From assembly GCF_001547895.1 (NCBI RefSeq), contig NZ_AP014627.1:313501-377500 (forward strand): a stretch of 64,000 nucleotides of DNA, in the 5' to 3' direction. The position numbers were made by a program, and so were the translations under genes. The notes below the pieces were generated by a model. It saw only the letters and a program-made list of their open reading frames with translations. It had not been told where the DNA came from and searched no databases. Source of the stretch: Pseudomonas sp. Os17 (GTDB lineage Bacteria; Pseudomonadota; Gammaproteobacteria; Pseudomonadales; Pseudomonadaceae). This document shows positions 8,815-17,206 of the stretch, piece by piece (position 1 is the first letter of the stretch; the number at the start of each line of letters is the position of its first letter).

Positions 8815-11163
8815 TCAGGCCGAGCGAGCCATGATCAGACCATTGTCGCTGGCCGCCTCCAGGCGGATGGCGATGAACTTCGAGGTCGGTGTATGGCTGC
8901 CGTCGCCGGTGCTTTCCAGGGGCACCAGTGGGTTCACTTCCGGGTAGTAGGCTGCGGCCTGGCCGGCTGGAATGTCGAAGGCCAGCAGGGTGAAGCCCTT
9001 GACCCGACGCTCGCGGCCGTCATCCCACAGGGAAACGATGTCGGCTTTCTGCCCCGGCTTGAAGCCCAGGCGGATGATGTCCGCTTCATTGGCGAACAGC
9101 ACGTCGCGCTGGCCCTTGACCCCGCGGTAGCGGTCATCGAGGCCGTAGATGGTGGTGTTGTACTGGTCGTGGGAGCGCATCGATTGCAGGATCAGGTCCG
9201 GCAGTTGACCGGTGGCCCGGGTGCGTTCGTGGATCAGGTCCTTGGGCAGCAGGTTGGCGCGGAAGTTGGCCCGACCCGAAGGGGTGTTCCACTGGCGCGA
9301 ACCGGCGCTGTTGCCCAGGTAGAAACCGCCCGGATGCTTGAGCCGTTCATTGAAGTCCTTGAAGCCGGGAATGGTGTCGGCGATCAGGTCGCGGATGCGC
9401 CCGTAATCCGCCGCCAGCCAGTTCCAGTTCACCGGCTGGCTGCCCAGGGTCGCGGCAGCGATACCGGCAATGATCCACGGCTCGGAGCGCATCTGCGATG
9501 ACAGTGGCTGCAACTGGCCATTGGAGGCGTGAACCATGCTGAAGGAGTCTTCCACGGTCACCGCTTGCGGGCCGCCGGCCTGCTGGTCGATGTCGGTGCG
9601 GCCCAGGCACGGCAGGATCAGCGCGTCCTTGCCGTGGGCCAGGTGGCTGCGGTTGAGCTTGGTGCTGATCTGCACGGTGAGGTCGCAGTTGCTCAGGGCC
9701 TGGAAGGTTCGCGGGCTGTCCGGAGTGGCTTGGGCGAAGTTGCCGCCCAGGCCGATGAACACCCTGGAGCGGCCTTCGAGCATGGCGTGGATCGCCTCGA
9801 CCACGTTGTGGCCATTGTCCCGCGGTACCTTGAACTGGAAGCGCCGCTCCAGGGCGTCAAGGAAGGCCACTGGCGGGCGTTCGTTGATGCCCATGGTGCG
9901 GTCGCCCTGCACGTTGCTGTGGCCACGCACCGGGCACAGGCCGGCACCGGGCTTGCCGATGTTGCCGCGCAGCAGCATCAGGTTGGCGATTTCCTGGATG
10001 GTCGGCACCGAGTGGCGGTGCTGGGTGATGCCCATGGCCCAGCACATGATCACGTTCTTGCCCTTGGCGTACATGCGCGCCGCCTGCTCGATCTCCACCA
10101 GGGTCAGGCCGGACTGCTCGACAATCTGCTCCCACGGGGTGTCGTCGAGGGTGCCCAGGTAATCCAGCACATGGGCGGTGTGGGCGTTGAGGAAGTCGTG
10201 GTCGAACACCGATTCTGCGCCGGCTTTCTGCGCATCGCGTTCCCACTGCAGGAGGAACTTGGCCATGCCCCGCAGCAGCGCCATGTCGCCGCCCAGGGCC
10301 GGGCGGAAGTAGGCGGTGTTGGTCGGGCGGTTGCCGTTGGTGAGCATTTCGAGCGGGTTCTGCGGGTGCTGGAAACGTTCCAGGCCGCGCTCTTTCAACG
10401 GGTTGATGCAGACCACCTGGGCGCCGCGCTTCACCGCTTCACGCAGCGGTTCGAGCATCCGCGGGTGGTTGGTGCCGGGGTTCTGGCCCCAGACGAAGAT
10501 CGCGTCCGCGTGTTCGAAGTCGTCGAAGGTCACGGTGCCCTTGCCGACTCCGACGCTTTGCGCCAGGGCCACGCCGCTGGCCTCGTGGCACATGTTCGAG
10601 CAGTCGGGGAAGTTGTTGGTGCCGTAGGCGCGGACGAACAGCTGATACAGGTACGCCGCTTCGTTGCTGGCCCGGCCCGAGGTATAGAACTCGGCCATAT
10701 TCGGGCTGGGCAGGTTGTGCAGGTGCTGGGCGATCAGGTTGAAGGCGTTTTCCCAACTAATGGGCCGGTAGCGGTCGGTGTCGGCGTCGTAGCGCATCGG
10801 CTCGGTCAGCCGGCCCTGGTACTCCAGCCAGTAGTCGCTTTGTTCCAGCAGGGAGGTGACGCTGTGCTTGGCGAAGAAGGCCGCGTCCACCCGGCGCTTG
10901 GTGGCTTCCCAGTTCACCGCCTTGGCGCCGTTCTCGCAGAACTTGACCATGCCGCTTTCCGGCGAGTCGCCCCAGGCGCAGCCCGGGCAGTCGAAGCCGC
11001 CGTTCTGGTTGGTCTTGAGCATCATGCGGATGTTCTTCAGGGCGTTGTCGCTGGTCAGCCAGGCCTGGGCCACGCTGATCAGGGCGCCCCAGCCACCGGC
11101 CGGGCCCTTGTAGGGCTTGTAGCGGGCTACGGGGGTCTGATCGGCTTGGTGGTGTGTACTCAC
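8815..11163 (-). CDS. FdhF/YdeP-family molybdopterin oxidoreductase
   Basis: The 782-residue protein belongs to the DMSO-reductase superfamily, YdeP branch (E. coli YdeP, 759 residues, linked to acid resistance). Visible features include N-terminal cysteines (GFDCPGCAWGDSPESGMVKFC), the molybdopterin-binding segments FYTSGRASNEAAYLYQLF and FVWGQNPGTNHPRML, and a C-terminal molydop_binding domain (DLILQSMRSHDQYNTTIYG...). No twin-arginine signal is present, so it is probably cytoplasmic. The GTG start at 11163 has GGAG eight bases upstream and begins VSTHHQADQTP. The frame extends further upstream but without conserved sequence. No fdhD/mob gene is adjacent. A LysR gene lies upstream on the same strand. 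Confidence 0.87.
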   Translation of the reverse strand: MSTHHQADQTPVARYKPYKGPAGGWGALISVAQAWLTSDNALKNIRMMLKTNQNGGFDCPGCAWGDSPESGMVKFCENGAKAVNWEATKRRVDAAFFAKHSVTSLLEQSDYWLEYQGRLTEPMRYDADTDRYRPISWENAFNLIAQHLHNLPSPNMAEFYTSGRASNEAAYLYQLFVRAYGTNNFPDCSNMCHEASGVALAQSVGVGKGTVTFDDFEHADAIFVWGQNPGTNHPRMLEPLREAVKRGAQVVCINPLKERGLERFQHPQNPLEMLTNGNRPTNTAYFRPALGGDMALLRGMAKFLLQWERDAQKAGAESVFDHDFLNAHTAHVLDYLGTLDDTPWEQIVEQSGLTLVEIEQAARMYAKGKNVIMCWAMGITQHRHSVPTIQEIANLMLLRGNIGKPGAGLCPVRGHSNVQGDRTMGINERPPVAFLDALERRFQFKVPRDNGHNVVEAIHAMLEGRSRVFIGLGGNFAQATPDSPRTFQALSNCDLTVQISTKLNRSHLAHGKDALILPCLGRTDIDQQAGGPQAVTVEDSFSMVHASNGQLQPLSSQMRSEPWIIAGIAAATLGSQPVNWNWLAADYGRIRDLIADTIPGFKDFNERLKHPGGFYLGNSAGSRQWNTPSGRANFRANLLPKDLIHERTRATGQLPDLILQSMRSHDQYNTTIYGLDDRYRGVKGQRDVLFANEADIIRLGFKPGQKADIVSLWDDGRERRVKGFTLLAFDIPAGQAAAYYPEVNPLVPLESTGDGSHTPTSKFIAIRLEAASDNGLIMARSA

Positions 11164-11442
11164 TGGGGATTCTCCAACGCGGGGCTGTGGACCCGCGGCG
11201 CACGGTTCTGCGGCAGGTGGGCAGGGTTGAGGCAGTGATGACGCGGCCATTGCGCGGCCTGGCTGGTGTCATCCGCTAACGGGCGCTCAAGGATGCAGTG
11301 GGTCTGGCTGGCGTCGAGTGCGGGTGCGGGAGTTGCCGGGGCTGGCATGGGTGAGGGGCCGGCGGCCATCGGGTCCCAAGACTAAGCGCGGCATTGTGTC
11401 GCGTCTAATTGCTAGTACTGATCTATTGATAGATGGCGTCGA

Positions 11443-12330
11443 TCAAGGGCCGGGGAAGGATTGCCGGTAGAGATCGAAGCAGGCTTGTGCCAGGGCCGAG
11501 CGTGGCGCGCTGCGGCGCATGATCAGGCCCAGGCGGGCCAGGGTCTGGGCGTCGGCGATCGGCTGCAGCCGTAGGTGCTCGGTGAGGATCTCCAGACCGC
11601 TGTCCAGGGGCATCACCGCGCAACACAGGCCGCCGTGGACCAGGCGCAGCAGCTGATGGACCGCGTCGGTCTGCAGCAGTGGCTGTGGCTGCAGGCCGCG
11701 AATGTGGAAGTGATGGTCGATGGACTGGCGAAAGTGCATGCCGCTGGTGAGCAGGCCCAGGGGCAGTTCGATCAGCGACTCCCAGCTCAGGGGGTGTTCG
11801 CCGAAGCTGAAATGCCGCTGGTCATAGAGCAGGCCCATGTGGGTGGGTTCCAGGGGCAGGGAGTCGAAGAGCTCGCTGTCCAGGCGCTCCAGGTAGGACA
11901 CGCCGAGGTCCAGGCGATTGCTCGCCAGCTGTTCGAGGATCTGCTCCGAGCTCAGGGACGAGAGTTCAAAGCGCAGGTTCGGGTGTTCGGCGTGCAGGTG
12001 CTGCAGCAGCGGCAGCGGATCGAAGCTCGACAGCGGCACCACCCCCAGACGCAGGGTGCCCACCAGACTGCCGCGGCAGGCTGCGGCTTCGGCCAGCAGG
12101 CCGTCATAGGCGGTCATCACGCTGCGGGCCCAGGCCAGGACCCGCTCGCCGGGGGCGGTGAAGCCTTCGAAGCGCTGGCCACGGTTGACCAGGGGCAGGT
12201 CGAGTTCTTCCTCCAGGCTGCGCAAGCGCATCGACAGGGTCGGCTGGGTGATGTGGCAGCGCGCGGCGGCCTGGCCGAAGTGGCGGGTTTCGTCGAGGGC
12301 GATGAGGAATTTCAGCTGCTTGAGGTCCAT
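11443..12330 (-). CDS. LysR-family transcriptional regulator
   Basis: This 295-residue regulator has the N-terminal winged helix-turn-helix MDLKQLKFLIALDETRHFGQ followed by AARCHITQPTLSMRLRSLEEEL, the classic LysR pattern. The C-terminal part is the periplasmic-binding-like effector domain (VVPLSSFDPLPLLQHLHAEHPNLRF). It lies 279 bases upstream of the YdeP-like gene on the same strand and is its most likely regulator by position. The effector is unknown. The gap between the two (11164-11442) probably holds the oxidoreductase promoter and the LysR binding site. Confidence 0.9.
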   Translation of the reverse strand: MDLKQLKFLIALDETRHFGQAAARCHITQPTLSMRLRSLEEELDLPLVNRGQRFEGFTAPGERVLAWARSVMTAYDGLLAEAAACRGSLVGTLRLGVVPLSSFDPLPLLQHLHAEHPNLRFELSSLSSEQILEQLASNRLDLGVSYLERLDSELFDSLPLEPTHMGLLYDQRHFSFGEHPLSWESLIELPLGLLTSGMHFRQSIDHHFHIRGLQPQPLLQTDAVHQLLRLVHGGLCCAVMPLDSGLEILTEHLRLQPIADAQTLARLGLIMRRSAPRSALAQACFDLYRQSFPGP

Positions 12331-12466
12331 CGTCGCTCCGGCGCGGCAAAAGGCCGGGATTCTACCCTGTAGGCGCGGGCCTGGGTCACTCGTCGTCCGG
12401 GAACCTCATGGTCCGGGGCTGGTCTAGTCTTTCGCGTCTGGATCTATCAACCAAGGAGCGTGCGAC

Positions 12467-12907
12467 ATGAGCATTTTCAGCTTTGTGAAGGAAGCGGGCG
12501 AGAAACTGATCGACCTGTTGACCCCGGGTAACACCAATGCCAGCGAGCAACTCAAGGAGCACATTGAAAAGGTCGGCCTGGGCAATCCCAATGTCCATGC
12601 CACGGTGGAAGGCGACAAGGTGATCGTCAGCGGTGAAGTGGCGAGCCAGGAAGAAAAGGAAAAAATCCTCCTGGCCCTGGGCAACATCGCCGGAGTCGGC
12701 AGTGTCGAGGACCAGATCAGCGTGACCGGCCCGGTGCTGGTGTCCGCCGTGTTCGTCACCGTGAAGAAGGGCGATACCCTGAGCGCCATTGCCAAGGTGC
12801 AATACGGCGACGCCAACCAGTACCACAAGATTTTCGAGGCCAACAAACCGCTGCTGTCCCACCCGGACAAGATCTATCCGGGCCAGGTGCTGCGCATTCC
12901 CGAGTAA
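12467..12907 (+). CDS. lysM: BON-LysM protein, Kbp/YgaU type
   Basis: The 146-residue protein combines a BON domain (residues about 25-90: HIEKVGLGNPNVHATVEGDK...VEDQISV) with a C-terminal LysM domain (about 97-146: TVKKGDTLSAIAKVQYGD...IYPGQVLRIPE). This is exactly the architecture of E. coli Kbp/YgaU (149 residues), a soluble potassium-binding protein. There is no signal peptide, as in Kbp. The start has AAGGAG eight bases upstream. Potassium binding is inferred from the family. The name lysM follows common Pseudomonas usage. Confidence 0.9.
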   Translation: MSIFSFVKEAGEKLIDLLTPGNTNASEQLKEHIEKVGLGNPNVHATVEGDKVIVSGEVASQEEKEKILLALGNIAGVGSVEDQISVTGPVLVSAVFVTVKKGDTLSAIAKVQYGDANQYHKIFEANKPLLSHPDKIYPGQVLRIPE

Positions 12908-12929
12908 CCCATCGAGCCGTTGCCGGGCG

Positions 12930-12952
12930 CAGGAGCGGGCTTGCCCGTGAAG
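12930..12952. repeat. Single REP-like palindrome
   Basis: CAGGAGCGGGCTTGCCCGTGAAG is a variant of the Pseudomonas GGCTTGCC palindrome between the convergent lysM and yrfG genes. Confidence 0.65.
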
Positions 12953-12956
12953 GGCC

Positions 12957-13619
12957 TCACAGCCCTTCGATCAACGCCCGGTAATCCTCCAGCGCCGCGA
13001 ACTCCGCGGTGTCCTTTGGTCCTTTGCGACTGTCCGGCCGGCTGACCGCCAGCAACTGCGCCACACCGAAATCCCGCGCACTGCGCAGGATGGGCAAGGT
13101 GTCGTCGATGAACAGGCTGCGGGCCGGGTCGAACTGGATATCGGCCCGCAGCGCATCCCAGAACTGTGGATTTTCCTTGGGGAACCCGTAGTCGTGGGAG
13201 CTGATCAGACGCTCGAAGTAAGGCGCCAGCTCGATTCGTTCCAGCTTCAGGGACAGGGAATCACGATGGGCGTTGGTGATCAGGATCACCCGCTTGCCGG
13301 CGTTCTTGATGGCGGCGAGAAAGGTGTCGGCATCCGGACGCAGGGCAATCAGGTGGGCCGTTTCCAGCTTCAGCTCGCGTACCGGGAGCTTCAGTTCGGC
13401 GCTCCAGAAGTCCAGGCAATACCACTGCAACTGACCGGCATTGCGTTCGAACAGCGGTTGCAGCTCAAGCTCGGCCATGGCCCGGCTGACCCCATGCAAC
13501 TCGGCGTAACGCTGGGGCAAGTGTTCCATCCAGAAGTGGTTGTCGTAGTGCAGATCCAGCAGGGTGCCGTCCATGTCCAGCAGGACGGTATCGATATCGC
13601 ACCAGGGCAGCAGGGCCAT
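12957..13619 (-). CDS. yrfG: HAD-family GMP/IMP 5'-nucleotidase
   Basis: The 220-residue cytosolic phosphatase of the haloacid dehalogenase superfamily opens with the nucleophile motif DTVLLDMDGTLLDLHYDNHF. Motif II is ILITNAH, the Lys motif is in SSHDYGFPKENPQFWDAL, and the acidic motif IV is LFIDDTLPILRSARDFG. The full-length resemblance is to E. coli YrfG, which dephosphorylates GMP and IMP. It is transcribed divergently from nudE with 65 bases between starts, an arrangement also seen in other gammaproteobacteria where both act on nucleotides. Confidence 0.9.
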   Translation of the reverse strand: MALLPWCDIDTVLLDMDGTLLDLHYDNHFWMEHLPQRYAELHGVSRAMAELELQPLFERNAGQLQWYCLDFWSAELKLPVRELKLETAHLIALRPDADTFLAAIKNAGKRVILITNAHRDSLSLKLERIELAPYFERLISSHDYGFPKENPQFWDALRADIQFDPARSLFIDDTLPILRSARDFGVAQLLAVSRPDSRKGPKDTAEFAALEDYRALIEGL

Positions 13620-13684
13620 TGAACACTTCTCCAGCGGTAAGAAAACAGCCTGTATAGTAACCCGCTATCGCCAAGGAGCCCGCT

Positions 13685-14251
13685 ATGCGCCAGAAACCCA
13701 CTGTACTCGCCCGCGAGATCGTCGCCACCAGTCGTCTGTTCTGTGTCGAAGAGGTGCAGTTGCGGTTTTCCAATGGCGTGGAGCGCACTTATGAGCGCCT
13801 GGTGGGCAAGGGGGCGGGTTATGGCGCGGTGATGATCGTGGCCATGCTCGACGCCGAGCATGCGGTGCTGGTGGAGGAGTATTGCGGCGGCACCGACGCC
13901 TACGAGCTGTCACTGCCCAAGGGCCTGATCGAGCCGGGGGAAGATGTGCTGGCAGCGGCCGAGCGTGAACTCAAGGAAGAAGCCGGGTTTGGCGCGCGGC
14001 AACTGGAGCATCTGACCGAGCTGTCGTTGTCCCCGGGCTACATGAGCCAGAAGATCCAGGTGGTATTGGCCACCGACTTGTATGAAGAGCGCCTGGAGGG
14101 CGATGAGCCGGAGCCGATGCGGGTCGACAAGATCAACCTGCGCGAGCTGGCCAGCCTGGCGCAAAATCCTCAGTTCAGCGAAGGCCGGGCCCTGGCCGCG
14201 CTGTACCTGACCCGCGACCTGCTGAGCCAGCGCGGAGCCTTTCCAGCATGA
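13685..14251 (+). CDS. nudE: ADP-compounds Nudix hydrolase NudE
   Basis: The 188-residue Nudix hydrolase has a complete Nudix box (GLIEPGEDVLAAAERELKEE followed by AGFGA), with the metal-binding RExxEE core intact. It cleaves ADP-ribose, NADH and diadenosine polyphosphates in the NudE family. The start ATG follows CCAAGGAG. It overlaps the next gene by four bases (ATGA), so translation of nudE and cysQ is coupled. Both degrade nucleotide by-products. Confidence 0.92.
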   Translation: MRQKPTVLAREIVATSRLFCVEEVQLRFSNGVERTYERLVGKGAGYGAVMIVAMLDAEHAVLVEEYCGGTDAYELSLPKGLIEPGEDVLAAAERELKEEAGFGARQLEHLTELSLSPGYMSQKIQVVLATDLYEERLEGDEPEPMRVDKINLRELASLAQNPQFSEGRALAALYLTRDLLSQRGAFPA

Positions 14252-15090
14252 GCATGACTTCGATGAATTTTCCCCATCCTTTATTGGCGCCGGTGGCCGA
14301 GCTGGCCTTGCACGCTGGCGAGGCGATCCTGCCGTTCTGGCGCGCCGAGGTGGCGGTCAATCACAAGGCGGACGAGTCGCCGGTGACCGCCGCGGACCTT
14401 GCGGCCCATCACTTGATCGTCGCTGGCCTCAGGGCCCTGGACCCCAGCATCCCGGTGCTCTCCGAGGAGGATGCCGACATCCCCCAGGACATCCGCGCCG
14501 GCTGGCAGCGCTGGTGGCTGGTGGACCCGCTGGACGGCACCAAGGAGTTCATCTCCGGCAGTGAAGAGTTCACCGTCAACATCGCCCTGATCGAACAGGG
14601 GCGGGTGGTGTTTGGCGTGGTATCGATGCCCACCAATGGCCGTTGCTATCTGGGGGGCGCGGGCCTTGGCGCCTGGCGCGTGGATCAGGGGCAGGCGCCG
14701 CAGGCGATCCGGGTGCGTGAGCAGCCAGGTGTTGGCGAGGCCTTTACCGTGGTGGCCAGCCGGCGCCATTCGAGTCCTGAGCAGGAGCGTCTGCTGGGTG
14801 GCTTGAGCGCGGCCCTGGGTGAATTGCAATTGGCCAATATCGGCAGTTCGCTGAAATTCTGCCTGCTGGCCGAAGGCGCGGCCGACTGTTATCCGCGCCT
14901 GGCGCCCACTTCCCAATGGGACACCGCGGCGGCCCAGGGCGTGCTCGAAGGGGCGGGTGGCGAAGTGCTGGATCTTGCCGGTGCGCCGTTCTGCTATCCC
15001 CCCCGGGAGTCGTTGCTCAACAGCTTCTTCCTGGCGCTACCGGCCAAGGCGGCGTGGCGCGGCAAACTGCTGGAGCTGGCCCGCGCCTGA
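14248..15090 (+). CDS. cysQ: 3'(2'),5'-bisphosphate nucleotidase CysQ
   Basis: This 280-residue inositol-monophosphatase-like phosphatase removes the 3'-phosphate of PAP and PAPS formed in sulfate assimilation. The metal-binding motifs are present: VLSEED near residue 70, WWLVDPLDGTKEFI (DPxDGT) near 90-100, and the C-terminal PTSQWDTAAAQGVLEGAGG (WDxAA). Translation begins inside the nudE stop region (ATGA overlap), and further in-frame ATGs follow closely (MSMTSMNF), so the exact start is slightly uncertain. Confidence 0.92.
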   Translation: MSMTSMNFPHPLLAPVAELALHAGEAILPFWRAEVAVNHKADESPVTAADLAAHHLIVAGLRALDPSIPVLSEEDADIPQDIRAGWQRWWLVDPLDGTKEFISGSEEFTVNIALIEQGRVVFGVVSMPTNGRCYLGGAGLGAWRVDQGQAPQAIRVREQPGVGEAFTVVASRRHSSPEQERLLGGLSAALGELQLANIGSSLKFCLLAEGAADCYPRLAPTSQWDTAAAQGVLEGAGGEVLDLAGAPFCYPPRESLLNSFFLALPAKAAWRGKLLELARA

Positions 15091-15124
15091 TCGCCCCACG
15101 GCGACTTGCCTCTGCCACCTTTTG

Positions 15125-15208
15125 TGTAGGAGCCGGCTTGCCGGCGAAGGGGCCCTTGAGCCCTGTGCAAGAATTTCCGGCCTCTTCGCTGGCAAGCCGG
15201 CTCCTACA
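15125..15208. repeat. Paired inverted REP-like element
   Basis: TGTAGGAGCCGGCTTGCCGGCGAAG (15125-15149) and its inverse TTCGCTGGCAAGCCGGCTCCTACA (15185-15208) form a REP doublet between the convergent cysQ and thioesterase genes. Confidence 0.9.
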
Positions 15209-15232
15209 GAGTTGAGCTGGTTCCGAAACGGG

Positions 15233-15688
15233 TCAGCGGTGCAGGACGTACTGCCCGGCAAAGCGCACGGCGTCTTCTTCGCTGCCGGCGTTGACCACTC
15301 GGGTGTGCAAGGTCAGGCGGGCGCGGCCGTAACGCTGGTACGTCGCAAGGAATTTCTTCCAGACCTTGTCTTCCGGTGCCGGGCAGATGGCCACGGCATC
15401 GCCGGTGACCGGCAGCGGGTAGCTGATCTGGCCTTCCTGGATGACGATATGCCCGTCCTCAATCCCTTCTTCCTTGAGCCGCAAATGCAGCCAGCCCCAA
15501 CCGGCCAGTACCGCGCCGCAATACAGGCTGCCACCGAACATGGTGCTCTTGTGGTTGACGTTGGCCTCCAGCGGCAGTTGCAGGCGCAGTTGTTGCGCCT
15601 GCCAGTCGAGTACCTTCAGGCCCATGTCCCGGGTCAGGGGAATGTCGTGGTGGAGGATGGATTCCAGGTATCGACTGTCGCGGTTCAT
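15233..15688 (-). CDS. YiiD-C-terminal-type thioesterase
   Basis: The 151-residue hotdog-fold protein contains NVNHKSTMFGGSLYCGAVLAGWGWLHL, which matches the putative thioesterase domain found at the C-terminus of E. coli YiiD (FabY) and as stand-alone proteins in Pseudomonas. The first helix and strand (IPLTRDMGLKVLDW) also fit. The substrate is unknown, probably an acyl-CoA or acyl-ACP. It lies 37 bases downstream of dctD on the same strand and may be read through from it. Confidence 0.82.
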   Translation of the reverse strand: MNRDSRYLESILHHDIPLTRDMGLKVLDWQAQQLRLQLPLEANVNHKSTMFGGSLYCGAVLAGWGWLHLRLKEEGIEDGHIVIQEGQISYPLPVTGDAVAICPAPEDKVWKKFLATYQRYGRARLTLHTRVVNAGSEEDAVRFAGQYVLHR

Positions 15689-15725
15689 GCACGGGCCTCA
15701 AGGGTGGAAGGGTGGATGGTGCGGT

Positions 15726-17132
15726 TCATTCGGACTCATCGCCGGGCTGGCTGGCACCGCTGTCGGCGAAGCTCAGGCCGTGTTTGCGCAGCTTGTCGTG
15801 CAGGGTCTTGCGCGGAATGCCCAGGGCTTCGGCAAGGCTTCGCAGGGAGCTGTGGGGCTGGGCCATTTCGGCGGCGATCAGGCTCTTTTCGAAGTGCTCC
15901 ACCTGCTCGCTCAAGCCGCCACTGATCAGGGGCGGGGCGGCGACGGCGCCATGTTCTGGTTCGTTGTTGTCCAGGGCCAGTTCCAGGCCCAGGGCAAAGC
16001 GCTCGGCGGCGTTTTGCAGCTCGCGCACGTTGCCCGGCCAAGGGTGTCGCAACAGCAGGGCACGATGCCCGGGCTGCAGCTCCTGGAGCGGCAGGCCGTG
16101 GCGGGTACTGGCCTCGTCGGCAAAATGCTGGAACAGCATCAGTACGTCCTCGCCGCGTTCGCGCAGTGGCGGAATGCGCAAGGGGGCGACGTTCAGGCGG
16201 TAGTAGAGGTCGGCGCGAAAGCGTCCCTGGTCCGCGGCCAGGCGCAGGTCTTCCTTGGTGGCGGCGATGATGCGGATATCCAGGGGAATCTGCTGGTTGC
16301 CGCCCAGGCGCTCGACCACCCGCTCCTGGAGCAGGCGCAGCAGCTTGACCTGGACATCCAGGCTCATGCTTTCGATTTCATCGAGGAACAGGGTGCCGCC
16401 GTTGGCGAATTCGAACTTGCCGATGCGGCGCTTCTGCGCGCCGGTAAAGGCCCCGGGTTCATGGCCGAACAGCTCGCTTTCCACCACCGACTCGGCCAGG
16501 GCTCCGGCATTGATCGCCACGAACGGCCCGTTGCGCCGCCCGGAAAGGTCGTGCAGGGCGCGGGCCACCACTTCCTTGCCGGCGCCGGTTTCGCCGAGGA
16601 TCAGCACATCGGCGCGGGTCGCCGCCAGGGCGCCGATCTGCTGGCGCAGGCGCAGCATCGGCGCCGACTGGCCCACCAGCCGCGCACTGAGCTCCTGGCG
16701 ATCGCTGAGGGCCAGGCGCAGGCTGCGGTTGTCCAGGACCAATCGCCGCCAGTCCAGGGCGCGGCGCACGCTGTCCAGCAGGGCGTCGCTGGCGAAGGGC
16801 TTTTCCAGAAAGTCATAGGCGCCGGCGCGCATCGCCTGCACTGCCAGGGGCACATCTCCGTGTCCGGTGATCAGCAGCACCGGCAGTTCCGGATCCTGGG
16901 CGTGCAGCTGGTTGAGCAGCTCCAGTCCATCCATGCCGGGCATGCGGATGTCGCTGACCACCACCCCCGGCCAGTCCCGCTCCAGGCGCGGCGCCAGTCC
17001 CTGGGCCTCGGCCAGGGACAGCACCTTGAGCCCGGCCAGGTCCAGGGTCTGGCTCAGGGCCTGGCGCAGGTGCGGATCGTCGTCGATCAACACCACTTGC
17101 AACTGAGGGTCGAGGCTGTCGGGACGGGTCAT
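15726..17132 (-). CDS. dctD: C4-dicarboxylate sigma-54 response regulator DctD
   Basis: The 468-residue NtrC-type activator has a receiver domain (residues 10-125; phospho-acceptor Asp61 in VVVSDIRMPGMDGLE, conserved Lys in DFLEKPF). The AAA+ domain follows (about 145-385; Walker A LGETGAGKE, sigma-54 contact loop GAFTGA, Walker B GTLFLDEIESM). A Fis-type helix-turn-helix is at the C-terminus (SLRSLAEALGIPRKTLHDKL). It activates sigma-54 promoters of dicarboxylate uptake genes in the family. The partner kinase gene is directly upstream (74 bases). No dct transporter gene lies in the window, so its targets are elsewhere. Confidence 0.9.
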   Translation of the reverse strand: MTRPDSLDPQLQVVLIDDDPHLRQALSQTLDLAGLKVLSLAEAQGLAPRLERDWPGVVVSDIRMPGMDGLELLNQLHAQDPELPVLLITGHGDVPLAVQAMRAGAYDFLEKPFASDALLDSVRRALDWRRLVLDNRSLRLALSDRQELSARLVGQSAPMLRLRQQIGALAATRADVLILGETGAGKEVVARALHDLSGRRNGPFVAINAGALAESVVESELFGHEPGAFTGAQKRRIGKFEFANGGTLFLDEIESMSLDVQVKLLRLLQERVVERLGGNQQIPLDIRIIAATKEDLRLAADQGRFRADLYYRLNVAPLRIPPLRERGEDVLMLFQHFADEASTRHGLPLQELQPGHRALLLRHPWPGNVRELQNAAERFALGLELALDNNEPEHGAVAAPPLISGGLSEQVEHFEKSLIAAEMAQPHSSLRSLAEALGIPRKTLHDKLRKHGLSFADSGASQPGDESE

Positions 17133-17206
17133 CGCTCACTTTCCAGGTCGTGTCGTGGCCGGCAACGCCGGGCCGGGCGTGGTTGCCAGGTGATTGCCGC
17201 TGCGCG